Positions 15,847 through 24,332 are shown, counted from the stretch's first letter. The stretch: DNA of 64,000 bases from Neisseria sp. KEM232 (GCF_002237445.1 NZ_CP022527.1:2170001-2234000); one strand, 5' to 3'. The notes: generated by a model not told the origin, from the sequence alone. A program made the numbers and translations.

Positions 15847-17130
15847 TTATGCGGCCGAACCGCGTTTGACGGCCTTATCGGCAATGTCTTTGCGGTACTG
15901 CATGCCCTCGAAGCGGATTTTTTCTACGGCGCGGTAGGCGGTTTGCTGCGCTTCTTCCACGCTGTCACCGAGGCCGACGACGCAGAGGACGCGGCCGCCG
16001 TTGGTGGCCGTGCGCCCGCCTTCGGCAAAGGCCGTGCCCGCGTGGAAGACTTTGCCGGTTTCGTTCGCTTCGTCTATACCCTCGATGATGTCGCGTTTGC
16101 GCGGATTGTCGGGATAGCCCGCAGCGGCAAGGACGACGCCGACGGCGGTTTGCGGCTTCCATTCGGCCGACACTTCGTTCAGACGGCCTTCAATGCCCGC
16201 CTGCACGAGAGCGGCAAAGTCACTGTCGAGGCGGCTCATCACCGGCTGGGTTTCGGGGTCGCCGAAGCGGCAGTTGAATTCGATGGTGTACGGCGCACCG
16301 GTTTCGTCGATCATCAGCCCTGCGTATAGAAAACCGGTAAACGGAATGCCGTCTTCCTTCATGCCGCGCACGGCGGGCAGAATGATTTCGTCCATCACGC
16401 GGCGGTGCACTTCGGGCGTAACGACAGGCGCGGGGCTGTATGCGCCCATGCCGCCGGTGTTCGGGCCGAGGTCGCCGTCGAGCAGGCGTTTGTGGTCTTG
16501 GCTGGTGGCCATCGGCAGCACGTTGTCGCCGTCGGCCATCACAATAAAGCTGGCTTCTTCACCGTGCAAAAAGTCTTCAATCACAACGCGTGCACCCGCG
16601 TCGCCCATTTTGTTGCCCAGCAGCATATCGTCCACGGCGGCGTGCGCTTCGTCTTCGTTCATGGCGACAATCACGCCCTTGCCCGCCGCCAAACCGTCGG
16701 CCTTAATCACGATGGGCGCGCCTTTTTCGCGGATATAGGCGTGCGCCGCTTCGGCGTCGGCAAAGGTTTGGTACTGCGCGGTGGGAATGCCGTGGCGCTG
16801 CATAAAGGCTTTGGCAAAGTCTTTCGAGCTTTCGAGCTGCGCGGCGGCGCGGGTGGGGCCGAACACGGGCAGGCCGGCGGCGCGGAAATCGTCGACTATG
16901 CCCGCAGCCAGCGGCGCTTCCGGCCCGACAACAGTGAAGGCGATTTTTTCGGCGCGGCAAAAGGCGATCAGGCCGGCATGGGCGGTGAGCGGCAGGTTGC
17001 GCAGCTTGGATTCGACGGCCGTACCCGCGTTGCCGGGGGCGACGAAAACGGTTTCTACATCGGGCGACTGCGCCAGCTTCCACGCCAGCGCGTGTTCGCG
17101 GCCGCCGCCGCCGATAACGAGCAGTTTCAT
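15847..17130 (-). CDS. purD: Phosphoribosylamine-glycine ligase
   Basis: 427 residues, full length. N-terminal GGGGREHALAWK, ATP-grasp motif VIKADGLAAGKGV, NTGGMGAYSPAP, and EFNCRFGDPETQP near residue 285. Joins glycine to phosphoribosylamine in de novo purine synthesis. Divergent from lptB, with an uptake-sequence pair (17187-17222) in the shared upstream region. Confidence 0.97.
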   Translation of the reverse strand: MKLLVIGGGGREHALAWKLAQSPDVETVFVAPGNAGTAVESKLRNLPLTAHAGLIAFCRAEKIAFTVVGPEAPLAAGIVDDFRAAGLPVFGPTRAAAQLESSKDFAKAFMQRHGIPTAQYQTFADAEAAHAYIREKGAPIVIKADGLAAGKGVIVAMNEDEAHAAVDDMLLGNKMGDAGARVVIEDFLHGEEASFIVMADGDNVLPMATSQDHKRLLDGDLGPNTGGMGAYSPAPVVTPEVHRRVMDEIILPAVRGMKEDGIPFTGFLYAGLMIDETGAPYTIEFNCRFGDPETQPVMSRLDSDFAALVQAGIEGRLNEVSAEWKPQTAVGVVLAAAGYPDNPRKRDIIEGIDEANETGKVFHAGTAFAEGGRTATNGGRVLCVVGLGDSVEEAQQTAYRAVEKIRFEGMQYRKDIADKAVKRGSAA

Positions 17131-17183
17131 GACTGAATATCCTTGGAAAACGGGGAAAAAACGGGATTATAGACCAATCCGCA

Positions 17184-17223
17184 GAGGCCGTCTGAAAAGC
17201 CGCCGCAGGTTTTCAGACGGCCT
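17184..17223. repeat. Inverted uptake-sequence pair in purD/lptB divergent region
   Basis: Two AG-type uptake sequences in hairpin arrangement between divergent starts, so not a terminator of either gene. It could reduce antisense read-through. Confidence 0.55.
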
Positions 17224-17271
17224 GAAAACACAGTACAATAAAGAAACATCATAAAAAACACCCGTCAATAT

Positions 17272-18006
17272 ATGTCAGCAGAAAACAGCCGCCTGGTTGC
17301 CCGCAACCTGCAAAAAACCTTCAAAAAACGCCAAGTCGTCAAAGATTTCTCGCTCGACATCGAAAGTGGCGAAGTCGTCGGCCTGCTCGGCCCCAACGGC
17401 GCGGGCAAAACCACCAGTTTCTACATGATCGTCGGCCTGATTGCCGCCGACGCGGGCAGCATCACGCTCGACGGGCGCGAGCTGCGCCATCTGCCGATAC
17501 ACGAGCGCGCGCGCATGGGCGTGGGCTATCTGCCGCAGGAAGCGTCGATTTTCCGCAAAATGACCGTGGAACAAAACATCCGCGCCATCCTCGAAATCAG
17601 CCTCAAAGACAAAAACCGCATCGACGCCGAACTGGAACGCCTCCTGTCCGACCTCAACATCGAACGCCTGCGCCACAGCCCCGCCCCCGCCCTCTCCGGC
17701 GGCGAGCGGCGGCGCGTCGAAATCGCCCGCGTGCTGGCCATGCAGCCGCGCTTCATCCTGCTGGACGAACCCTTTGCCGGCGTCGACCCGATTGCTGTAA
17801 TCGACATTCAGAAAATCATCGAATTTCTCAAACAGCGCGGCATCGGCGTGCTGATTACCGACCACAACGTGCGCGAAACCCTGCGTATCTGCGACCGGGC
17901 CTTCATCATCAGCGATGGCACAGTGCTGGCCACCGGCCGGCCGGAAGAGTTGGTGGAAAACGAACAGGTGCGCGCCGTCTACCTCGGCGAAAACTTCCAT
18001 TACTAA
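17272..18006 (+). CDS. lptB: Lipopolysaccharide export ATPase
   Basis: 244 residues. Walker A GPNGAGKT at 40-47, Q-loop YLPQEASIF, signature LSGGERRRVEIAR, Walker B FILLDEPFAGVDPIAV, H-loop ITDHNVRET, and the C-terminal YLGENFHY typical of LptB. Powers the LptFG machine that extracts LPS/LOS from the inner membrane. Followed 20 bp later by rpoN, the conserved lptB-rpoN-hpf order of many Proteobacteria. lptA is not visible upstream; purD is there instead. Confidence 0.95.
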   Translation: MSAENSRLVARNLQKTFKKRQVVKDFSLDIESGEVVGLLGPNGAGKTTSFYMIVGLIAADAGSITLDGRELRHLPIHERARMGVGYLPQEASIFRKMTVEQNIRAILEISLKDKNRIDAELERLLSDLNIERLRHSPAPALSGGERRRVEIARVLAMQPRFILLDEPFAGVDPIAVIDIQKIIEFLKQRGIGVLITDHNVRETLRICDRAFIISDGTVLATGRPEELVENEQVRAVYLGENFHY

Positions 18007-18026
18007 AACAACGAAAACAAAACATT

Positions 18027-19379
18027 ATGGGCGGACAATCCTTCCATCTCAAACTCAAACAGACGCAGCAGCTCAACCAGGGGCTGCAACAGTCGCTGCG
18101 CGTTTTGCAGATGTCCGGACTCGAACTCGAACGCGAAGTGGACGACTGGCTGCAAGACAATCCCCTCTTGGAGCGGCGCGACCCGTCCGACGACGGCCGC
18201 CTCGAACCGCCGCACCTCTCCGCCGCCGTCTCCTCCCGCAACCAAATCGGCGGCGACGAAGCCGAAGACGTGTGGGCGACCATCGCCGAAGAAGAAGACT
18301 TCAACCACTACCTGCACGGCCAAGTCTGCGAACACCCGCTCACCGACGAAGAAGCCGCCCGCGTCCACATCGTTATCGACTTTCTCGACGACCAGGGCTA
18401 CCTCACCGACACGCCCGAAGAAATCGTCGAACACACCCCCCTCGAATGGATGCTCGACGAAGACGACATCCAAACCGCCATCGACCACCTGCAAAACTTC
18501 GATCCCCCCGGCGTCGGCGCCGCCGATTTGCGCGAATCCCTCATGCTCCAACTGCAACGCCTGCCCGCCAGCCCCTCGCGCCAGTGCGCCGGACAAATCG
18601 TCAGCCGCTTTCTCGACGAACTCAACCGCAGCAGCCGCCGCAACGTCGAAAAATTCAAAAAAGCCCTGCCCGACTACACAAGCGACATCATCGAATCCGC
18701 CCTCGACCTCATCGGCAGCCTCAACCCCTATCCCGCCTACGGCTTCGCCGCCGCCGAACCCACCGCCTTCATCCAGCCCGACGTCTTCGTGCGCGAAGGC
18801 GAAAACGGCTGGGAAGTGGTCGGCAACGAAGCCGCCTGGCCGCGCCTCGCCCTCAACACCGAACTGGCCGACGCCCTCAAAGACGAAGGCATAGACGAAG
18901 TGTGGCGCGAAAAAATCCAGGAAGCGCGGCAGAAAATCGACAGCCTCGAATTGCGCAAAAGCACCGTCGTGCGCCTGGCCGAATACATCGTCGCACGGCA
19001 GGAAGACTTCTTCGTCTTCGGCGAAATCGGCCTCACCCCCATGCTGCTCAAAGACGCCGCCGCCGACTTGGGCGTGGCCGAAAGCACCGTCTCCCGCGCT
19101 GCCGGCAACAAATATCTCGCTTGCCCGCGCGGCCTGTTTGCGTTACGCTACTTTTTCACACAGGCGGTCAACGCCGAAGACGGACAGGAAGGCACCAGCC
19201 AGAGCGCGGTCAAAGCCGTGCTGGCGCAACTGATAGAAAAAGAAGACAAAACCCATCCCCACTCCGACGAAGCCCTGTCCAAACTGCTCAAACTGCAAGG
19301 CATAGACATCGCCCGCCGCACCGTCGCCAAATACCGCGAAAACCTGGGCATCGCACCGGCACACCAGCGCAAGATATAG
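18027..19379 (+). CDS. rpoN: RNA polymerase sigma-54 factor, apparently intact
   Basis: 450 residues in one open frame. Glutamine-rich region I (LKLKQTQQLNQGLQQSLRVL, residues ~8-27), acidic region II, core-binding region III, the HTH-like segment (LKDAAADLGVAESTVSR) with NKYLACPRGLFALRYFF, and a perfect RpoN box ARRTVAKYRE at 429-438, the motif that reads the -24 promoter element. In pathogenic Neisseria the rpoN-like locus is reported as non-functional, so an intact copy is notable. The codons around the box show no lesion. Lies between lptB and hpf, likely co-transcribed. Confidence 0.93.
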   Translation: MGGQSFHLKLKQTQQLNQGLQQSLRVLQMSGLELEREVDDWLQDNPLLERRDPSDDGRLEPPHLSAAVSSRNQIGGDEAEDVWATIAEEEDFNHYLHGQVCEHPLTDEEAARVHIVIDFLDDQGYLTDTPEEIVEHTPLEWMLDEDDIQTAIDHLQNFDPPGVGAADLRESLMLQLQRLPASPSRQCAGQIVSRFLDELNRSSRRNVEKFKKALPDYTSDIIESALDLIGSLNPYPAYGFAAAEPTAFIQPDVFVREGENGWEVVGNEAAWPRLALNTELADALKDEGIDEVWREKIQEARQKIDSLELRKSTVVRLAEYIVARQEDFFVFGEIGLTPMLLKDAAADLGVAESTVSRAAGNKYLACPRGLFALRYFFTQAVNAEDGQEGTSQSAVKAVLAQLIEKEDKTHPHSDEALSKLLKLQGIDIARRTVAKYRENLGIAPAHQRKI

Positions 19380-19437
19380 TTTTTCCGTGCCGCCTGAACT
19401 TTTCAGACGGCCTCAACCCCACCGAAGGAGTAGAACT

Positions 19438-19800
19438 ATGAACTTGAAAATCACCGGTTTGAATTTCGATGTAACGGAAGCCGTCAAACAACACGTCGCG
19501 CTCAAACTCGACCGCATCGCCCGCCACGCCGGCAACCTGATTTCCGTCGCCGTCACCCTTTCCGTGGACAAACTCGACAACAAAGCCGAAGCCGACGCCC
19601 ACCTGTCGGGCAAAACCCTGCACGTCGAAACCGCCGGACAGGAAAACATGTATGCCGCCATCGACTCGATGATGGACAAACTCGACAGAGCCCTCATCAA
19701 ACACAAAGAGAAAAGCCAAAACGTGCGCGGCGCACCCAAGCCCGCAGCCGAAACCGAAGCGGGCAACGACGACGAAGCCGACAGCGCGGCACAAGCCTGA
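19438..19800 (+). CDS. hpf: Ribosome hibernation-promoting factor, short form
   Basis: 120 residues: a beta-alpha fold of the YfiA/HPF family (MNLKITGLNFDVTEAVKQHV, DKLDNKAEADAHLSGK, YAAIDSMMDKLDRALIKHKEK) with an Ala/Glu-rich tail. It lacks the C-terminal dimerisation domain of long HPF, so it is the short gammaproteobacterial-type class. Stabilises idle ribosomes. ATG 19438 follows GAAGGAG. The 3' end of the lptB-rpoN cluster. Confidence 0.9.
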   Translation: MNLKITGLNFDVTEAVKQHVALKLDRIARHAGNLISVAVTLSVDKLDNKAEADAHLSGKTLHVETAGQENMYAAIDSMMDKLDRALIKHKEKSQNVRGAPKPAAETEAGNDDEADSAAQA

Positions 19801-19813
19801 GCCGCAGCATAAA

Positions 19814-19847
19814 GAAGGCCGTCTGAACACAGTTTCAGACGGCCTTT
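19814..19847 (+). terminator. Terminator after hpf
   Basis: Inverted uptake sequences (19815-19827 and 19834-19846) with a 6-nt loop followed by a T-run, 14 bp past the hpf stop. Confidence 0.8.
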
Positions 19848-20015
19848 TGCCTGCCCGCCACCCTATCCTTTTGCAAACCGGTAAAGCTGCCGACGGATTC
19901 GGATAACGGAACAATTCAAAGCAAAAGGCCGTCTGAATGCGGCAGTTGCGGTAGGGTGTACCACCCGCAGGCGACGCACGCGTTTAGGGGATTGCGGAAA
20001 ACGTGCGGACAGACA

Positions 20016-20159
20016 GAAGCCGTCTGAATCGTTGAGGCCGTCTGAAACGTTGAGGCCGTCTGAAACGTTGAGGCTGTCTGAAACGTTGAGGCTGTCTGAA
20101 ACGTTGAGGCTGTCTGAAACGTTGAGGCTGTCTGAAACGTTGAGGCTGTCTGAACCGCC
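20016..20159 (+). repeat. Tandem array of 18-bp uptake-sequence units (8 copies)
   Basis: Eight 18-bp units from 20016: one degenerate, two with AGGCCGTCTGAAACGTTG, five with the variant AGGCTGTCTGAAACGTTG (last unit diverging at its end). Same unit as the array at 7991-8062. Head-to-tail, no spacers, all pointing right. Confidence 0.92.
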
Positions 20160-20285
20160 AAATTCAGACGGCCAAATTCAGACGGCCAAATTCAGACGGC
20201 CAAATTCAGACGGCCAAATTCAGACGGCCAAATTCAGACGGCCAAATTCAGACGGCCAAATTCAGACGGCCAAATTCAGACGGCC
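20160..20285 (-). repeat. Tandem array of 14-bp uptake-sequence units (9 copies)
   Basis: Nine perfect copies of AAATTCAGACGGCC (minus strand: GGCCGTCTGAATTT), directly abutting the 18-bp array and pointing the opposite way. Each unit keeps the 10-bp core GCCGTCTGAA. The gap from hpf to the LysR gene (19801-20436) otherwise holds only a G-rich palindromic repeat (20288-20350). Confidence 0.92.
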
Positions 20286-20436
20286 GTTCTGCTCCCTCTC
20301 CTGCGCCCAAGCGCGGGGGAGGGTTGGGGAGGGGGTGGCGGTTCGCAGAACCGCTTGTCCGCCGTATAAATGCCGCCGTTCAAACCGCAAGCTCCCAGAC
20401 TTCCTGCGGGTGGGAAGGAACAGGTTTCAGACGGCC

Positions 20437-21285
20437 TTATTCCGCCAACACCTCGCCCAAAAAATCCGCCACCGCGCGGATTTTTGTCGAGCGACGCAGG
20501 TCTTCGTGCATCACCAGATAGATATCGGCGGCGAATTCTTCCTTTACCGCCGCGTCATGCAGCCCGACCTGCACGAAGCCGTCTTCGGGGTGGACGTAAA
20601 AATCGGGCAAGAGACCGATGCCGGTTTCGGCGGCAATGCCGGCTTTGATGAGGTCGAAATCGTTGCAGGCGAGGATGACTTTGCGCCCGGCGAGTTGTTC
20701 TGCCTGCCACAAGCCATGCGCACCGGCGATGTTCAGGCAGAGAAAGGCCTGCTCGGCGTGCGGGCGGTTCTTCAGGTAATTGGTGCGGGCGTAGAAGCGG
20801 TAACGGATGGGGCGCAGACGGCGGACGACCAGGTCGTTTTGCGTCGGGCGGACGATGCGCAGCGCAATGTCCGCCTGGCGCGCGTGCAGATCGCTGATTT
20901 GCGCGTCGCTTTGCAGGACGAGGCGGATGTTGGCATGGCGGCGGGTGAAGGCGGCAAAGTGCGGCATCAGCAGCCCCTTAGCGACCAGTGGCGGTGCGGA
21001 AATGACGACTTCCGCCATTTCCTCGCGCTGCTCGCGCGCGGTGCGCAGCAGGGTATTCATGCCGACGGCGATGTCCTGCGCCTGCGCGTAAATGCGCGCG
21101 CCGTCCTCGCTTAACAGGTAACGGCGGCCGATGCGGTCAAACAGGCGCAGGCCGAGCGTCGCTTCCAGCCGCGCAATGCGGCGCGAAACGGTGCTGTGCT
21201 GCACGCCAAGCGCTTCGGCGGCGGCGGTCAGGGTTTGTTTCTCTACGAGAACGGCGAAATGGTGCAGGTCGTCCCAGTCGGTCAT
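20437..21285 (-). CDS. LysR-family transcriptional regulator
   Basis: 282 residues. N-terminal winged HTH (DDLHHFAVLVEKQTLTAAAE, STVSRRIARLEATLGLRLFDR), then a two-lobed effector-binding domain. ATG 21285 was chosen because MTDWDDL begins the HTH in the usual place; an upstream in-frame start at 21360 adds a non-family tail. Divergent from the DUF2798-like gene, a layout in which LysR members often control their neighbour. The ligand is unknown. Confidence 0.9.
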   Translation of the reverse strand: MTDWDDLHHFAVLVEKQTLTAAAEALGVQHSTVSRRIARLEATLGLRLFDRIGRRYLLSEDGARIYAQAQDIAVGMNTLLRTAREQREEMAEVVISAPPLVAKGLLMPHFAAFTRRHANIRLVLQSDAQISDLHARQADIALRIVRPTQNDLVVRRLRPIRYRFYARTNYLKNRPHAEQAFLCLNIAGAHGLWQAEQLAGRKVILACNDFDLIKAGIAAETGIGLLPDFYVHPEDGFVQVGLHDAAVKEEFAADIYLVMHEDLRRSTKIRAVADFLGEVLAE

Positions 21286-21396
21286 GGCGATACTTTCGTT
21301 GTTTGTGCGTGAATCGTCGGCGGTCGGCGATTTTTCGTATTTTAAGCGCCCTGCGCACAAACTAAACTACCGTTCCCCGATACACAGGAACCAATC

Positions 21397-21626
21397 ATGA
21401 AAAACTGCCGAAAAAATACGCGGGCGTGCTGTTTTCTTTCTACGCCTCGGCGATTATGGTGATGATTGTCAGCGGCGTGCTGGTCGCACTAAACACCGGC
21501 GTGGACGCGGGCTATGTGCTGCGCCTCGCCAAAGCCTATCTGATTACCTGGCCGGTCGCCTTTGCCAGCCTGCTGGCGGTACGGCCGCTGGTGGTGAAGC
21601 TGGTGGCGGCGAGTGTGGCGGAGTAG
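21397..21626 (+). pseudogene. DUF2798-type two-helix membrane protein, frame slip at A-run
   Basis: The frame from GTG 21426 encodes LFSFYASAIMVMIVSGVLVA and YLITWPVAFASLLAV, two membrane helices typical of DUF2798 proteins. The family's start (M-K-K-L-P-K-K-Y-A-G-V) is present but out of frame: the ATG at 21397, after CAGGAA, is followed by A5, and one more A would join ATG to the helices. As read, translation from 21397 gives a short nonsense peptide. Starting at GTG 21426 is possible, but there is no ribosome site there. Function unknown. Confidence 0.6.
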
Positions 21627-21636
21627 GGCGGTGTGA

Positions 21637-21678
21637 AAGGCCGTCTGAAAACCCGTTTTACGGTTTCAGACGGCCTTT
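21637..21678 (+). terminator. Uptake-sequence terminator
   Basis: Inverted uptake sequences with extended arms about 11 bp past the DUF2798-like stop; also faces the end of mutL. Confidence 0.7.
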
Positions 21679-21698
21679 TAACGGCTTTCGGAAACGTC

Positions 21699-21718
21699 AT
21701 TCCCGCGAAGGCGGGAAC
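21699..21718. repeat. dRS3-like 20-bp palindrome
   Basis: ATTCCCGCGAAGGCGGGAAC, one base from the neisserial dRS3 consensus (ATTCCC, 8 variable, GGGAAT). Lies just past the mutL stop. Sister copies at 23706-23725 and 51080-51099. Confidence 0.7.
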
Positions 21719-21722
21719 GGCC

Positions 21723-23648
21723 TTATTGTCCGCGTAAAAACAGGGCGTCTAGGTCTTTCAGGGTCAGTTTCACCCAGGTGGGGCGGCCGTGGTTGCACTG
21801 GTTGCTGCGCGGGGTGTTTTCCATGTCGCGCAGCAGGGCGTTCATTTCGGGCAGGGTGAGGCGGCGGCCGGCGCGTACCGAGCCGTGGCAGGACATGGTG
21901 GCAAGCAGGCGGTTTTCGTAAGCTTCGACGGCCTGCGAGGCGCCGACTTGGGCGAATTCGCGCAGCATGTCGCGGGCGAGGCTTTCGATGTCGGCTTTGC
22001 CGAGCATTTGCGGCACGGTGCGCACGGCGATGCGGTTTTCGCCGATGGCGGAGAGGTCGAGGCCGAAGGCGCGCAATTCGTCGCCGTGGTCGGCGAGGGC
22101 GGCGGTTTCTTCGCGGGTGGCGGCAAAGGAAACGGGGATGAGCAGCGGCTGGCTGTTCAGACGGCCTTGCGCGTCGCGCTGGCGTTTCATTTTTTCGTAA
22201 TTCACGCGTTCGGCGGCGGCGTGCATGTCGATCAGCAGCAGGCTGTCGGCGGCTTGGGCGAGGATGTAGATGTCGAGCAGCTGGGCGATGGCGAAGCCGA
22301 GCGGGTGTTCGGGGAGGCCGTCTGAAACGCTGTCGGCAGGCGCGGGCTGGTTTTCAGACGGCCTGCCGAAGCGCTGCTGTTCCAATTCGGCCAGTTCGCG
22401 GTCGTCGTGCGGGCTCTTGCGGTAGAGTTCGGCGTAGGTGTCGAGGGCGCGGCGGCTTTCGTTGAGGCTGAGGCTGCGCTGCTGCGGCACGCGGGCGGCG
22501 GGGGTGTAGGCGGCGGGCACGCTTTTGCCGGAGGACGCGGGCGGGGCGGCGTTGAGACCGTCTGAAAGGGCGGAGGACGGGCTTTCAGACGGCCTCTCGG
22601 CCACGCCCATGATTTGGTGCAGCACGGCGCCGGCGTTGCCGACGCTTTCGGTGCGGTCGGCGCGGGTGTCGGCCAGCACTTTGTCGAGGCTGTGGAAGAT
22701 AAATTGGTGGACGGCGGCGCTGTCGCGGAAGCGGATTTCGGTTTTGGCGGGGTGGACGTTGACGTCTACAGCCTCGGGCGGCAGTTCGAGAAAGAGGACG
22801 AAGGCGGGGGTGAGGGCGTGGTGCAGCACGTCGCGGTAGGCCTGTTTGACGGCGTGCAGCATGACTTTGTCGCGCACGAAGCGGCGGTTGACGAAGCAGT
22901 ATTGCTGCGCGCTTTTGCCTTTGGCGAAGGTGGGTTTGGCAATCAGGCCGCGCAGGCCCATGCCGCCTGCGGCGGCGGAGACGGGCAGGGAGGCCGTCTG
23001 AAAATCGGCGCCGAGCACGGCGGCCACGCGCTCTTCGAGGCTTTGCGGCGGGTAGGCAAACAGGGTTTTGCCGTCGCGTTTGAAGGTGAAGGCCACGGCG
23101 GGATTGGCGAGGGCGAGGCGTTCGACAACGGCGGCGCAGTGGGCGTTTTCGGTAGCGTCGGATTTGAGGAATTTGCGGCGGGCGGGGGTGTTGAAGAAGA
23201 GGTCGGCCGCTTCCACCGTCGTGCCTTCGGGATGGGCGGCGGCGGACACGGCGGAGAGGGCGCCGTCTTCGGCGCGGATTTGGTTGGCGTGCGCTTGGCC
23301 GCTTTGGCGGCTGGTGAGGGTGAGGCGGCTGACGGAGGCAATGCTGGCCAGCCCTTCGCCGCGAAAACCCATGCTGGCGACGTGTTGCAGATCGCCGAGG
23401 CTGGCGATTTTGCTGGTGGCGTGGCGCGACAGGGCAAGGGGCAGGTCGTCGGGGTGGATGCCCGTGCCGTTGTCGGTGACGCGCAGGCGTTTCACGCCGC
23501 CCGCATCGGCCTGCGCCTCTATCGCCGTCGCGCCCGCGTCGAGGCTGTTTTCGATGATTTCTTTGAGTGCGGCGGCTGGACGCTCGACCACTTCGCCGGC
23601 GGCAATTTGGTTGACGAGGTGGTCGGGCAGGGCGGCTATGCGGGACAT
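21723..23648 (-). CDS. mutL: DNA mismatch repair protein MutL
   Basis: 641 residues from ATG 23648 (MSRIAALPDHLVNQIAAGEV), chosen because the family begins there. The GHKL ATPase motifs are present: EVVERPAA, ENSLDAGAT, DNGTGI, RHATSKI and GFRGEGLASI. A variable linker is followed by the dimerisation domain, ending in the metal-independent MutL C-terminus (CHGSVRAGRRLT, CNHGRPTWV). No DQHA(X)2E(X)4E endonuclease motif is seen. The linker contains two inverted uptake-sequence pairs in frame (about 22316-22362 and 22556-22600), giving RPSE and SDGL peptides. Confidence 0.96.
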   Translation of the reverse strand: MSRIAALPDHLVNQIAAGEVVERPAAALKEIIENSLDAGATAIEAQADAGGVKRLRVTDNGTGIHPDDLPLALSRHATSKIASLGDLQHVASMGFRGEGLASIASVSRLTLTSRQSGQAHANQIRAEDGALSAVSAAAHPEGTTVEAADLFFNTPARRKFLKSDATENAHCAAVVERLALANPAVAFTFKRDGKTLFAYPPQSLEERVAAVLGADFQTASLPVSAAAGGMGLRGLIAKPTFAKGKSAQQYCFVNRRFVRDKVMLHAVKQAYRDVLHHALTPAFVLFLELPPEAVDVNVHPAKTEIRFRDSAAVHQFIFHSLDKVLADTRADRTESVGNAGAVLHQIMGVAERPSESPSSALSDGLNAAPPASSGKSVPAAYTPAARVPQQRSLSLNESRRALDTYAELYRKSPHDDRELAELEQQRFGRPSENQPAPADSVSDGLPEHPLGFAIAQLLDIYILAQAADSLLLIDMHAAAERVNYEKMKRQRDAQGRLNSQPLLIPVSFAATREETAALADHGDELRAFGLDLSAIGENRIAVRTVPQMLGKADIESLARDMLREFAQVGASQAVEAYENRLLATMSCHGSVRAGRRLTLPEMNALLRDMENTPRSNQCNHGRPTWVKLTLKDLDALFLRGQ

Positions 23649-23705
23649 GGCGGGGGCTCGTTCGGTGGGAAAAGGCGGCATTATAAGGCAAAGGGCGATG
23701 AGGCC

Positions 23706-23725
23706 GTTCCCGCGTAGGCGGGAAC
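23706..23725. repeat. dRS3-like 20-bp palindrome
   Basis: GTTCCCGCGTAGGCGGGAAC embedded in a larger palindrome, in the gap between the mutL start and the GbsR-type gene's stop. It may end the regulator's transcript. Confidence 0.65.
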
Positions 23726-23747
23726 GGCCTGTTCTTTCGGTTTTGCG

Positions 23748-24275
23748 TCAGTCTTTGCGGCCGAGAAAACGCTGGATTTTCGCGCCGAGTTTGAGCACCT
23801 GCGCCAGTGTGCCGGCGGGGAGTTTGATCATTTCGCGCGTCCAGCCGGTGGCTATGTCCATAAATTCCTGCGTGTCGCGGATGCGTTTTTGCACCTGCTC
23901 GTTTTCCTGCGCGAACTCGGGCGTGGCCATCAGCTCGTTGAGAAAGTGCAGGGTGGGCTCGATTTCGCGCTGCTGGCGCTGCTCGACGATGGTTTTCACC
24001 AGCACCCACACGTCGTCGGAGGTGGTGAAATAGTCGCGGCGGTCGCCGAGCTGGTGCACGGTCTGCACCAGTTTCAGGCTTTGCAGCTCTTTGATGCTGT
24101 TGCTGACGTTGGAGCGGGCGACGGAGAGGGTTTCGCTGATTTCTTCGGCGTTCATCGGTCGGCCGATGATGTAGAGCAGGGCGTGGATTTGCGCCACGGT
24201 GCGGTTGACGCCCCATTTGGAGCCCATTTCGCCCCAGTGGAGCACGAATTTCTGCGTGGTCGGATTCAGTTTCAT
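23748..24275 (-). CDS. GbsR/MarR-type HTH regulator
   Basis: 175 residues beginning MKLNPTTQKFVLHWGEMGSK. A winged HTH near residues 20-85 (NRTVAQIHALLYIIGRPMNA, ARSNVSNSIKELQSL) and a C-terminal helical part. This architecture belongs to the GbsR group, named from the Bacillus choline-responsive repressor. The start is ATG 24275; the longer frame upstream has no family support. Divergent from upp, but I see no evidence that it controls upp. Confidence 0.85.
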   Translation of the reverse strand: MKLNPTTQKFVLHWGEMGSKWGVNRTVAQIHALLYIIGRPMNAEEISETLSVARSNVSNSIKELQSLKLVQTVHQLGDRRDYFTTSDDVWVLVKTIVEQRQQREIEPTLHFLNELMATPEFAQENEQVQKRIRDTQEFMDIATGWTREMIKLPAGTLAQVLKLGAKIQRFLGRKD

Positions 24276-24332
24276 GGCGCGCATTATTGGATTTTTGCAA
24301 ATTTCCGTCAAGACAGAAACGGAGTGCGCCGC

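Noticed and set aside
14709..15884. 391-codon minus-strand frame with Arg/Pro-rich composition
   Set aside because: A frame-shifted shadow of pyk; composition follows GC-rich codon positions.
20016..20285. CRISPR array
   Set aside because: Units are contiguous, with no unique spacers, are too short, and carry the uptake core.
20032..21114. Long plus-strand frame with repeated RPSETLRLSET peptides
   Set aside because: It is the translation of the 18-bp and 14-bp uptake arrays and then antisense of the LysR gene; no ribosome site or family features.
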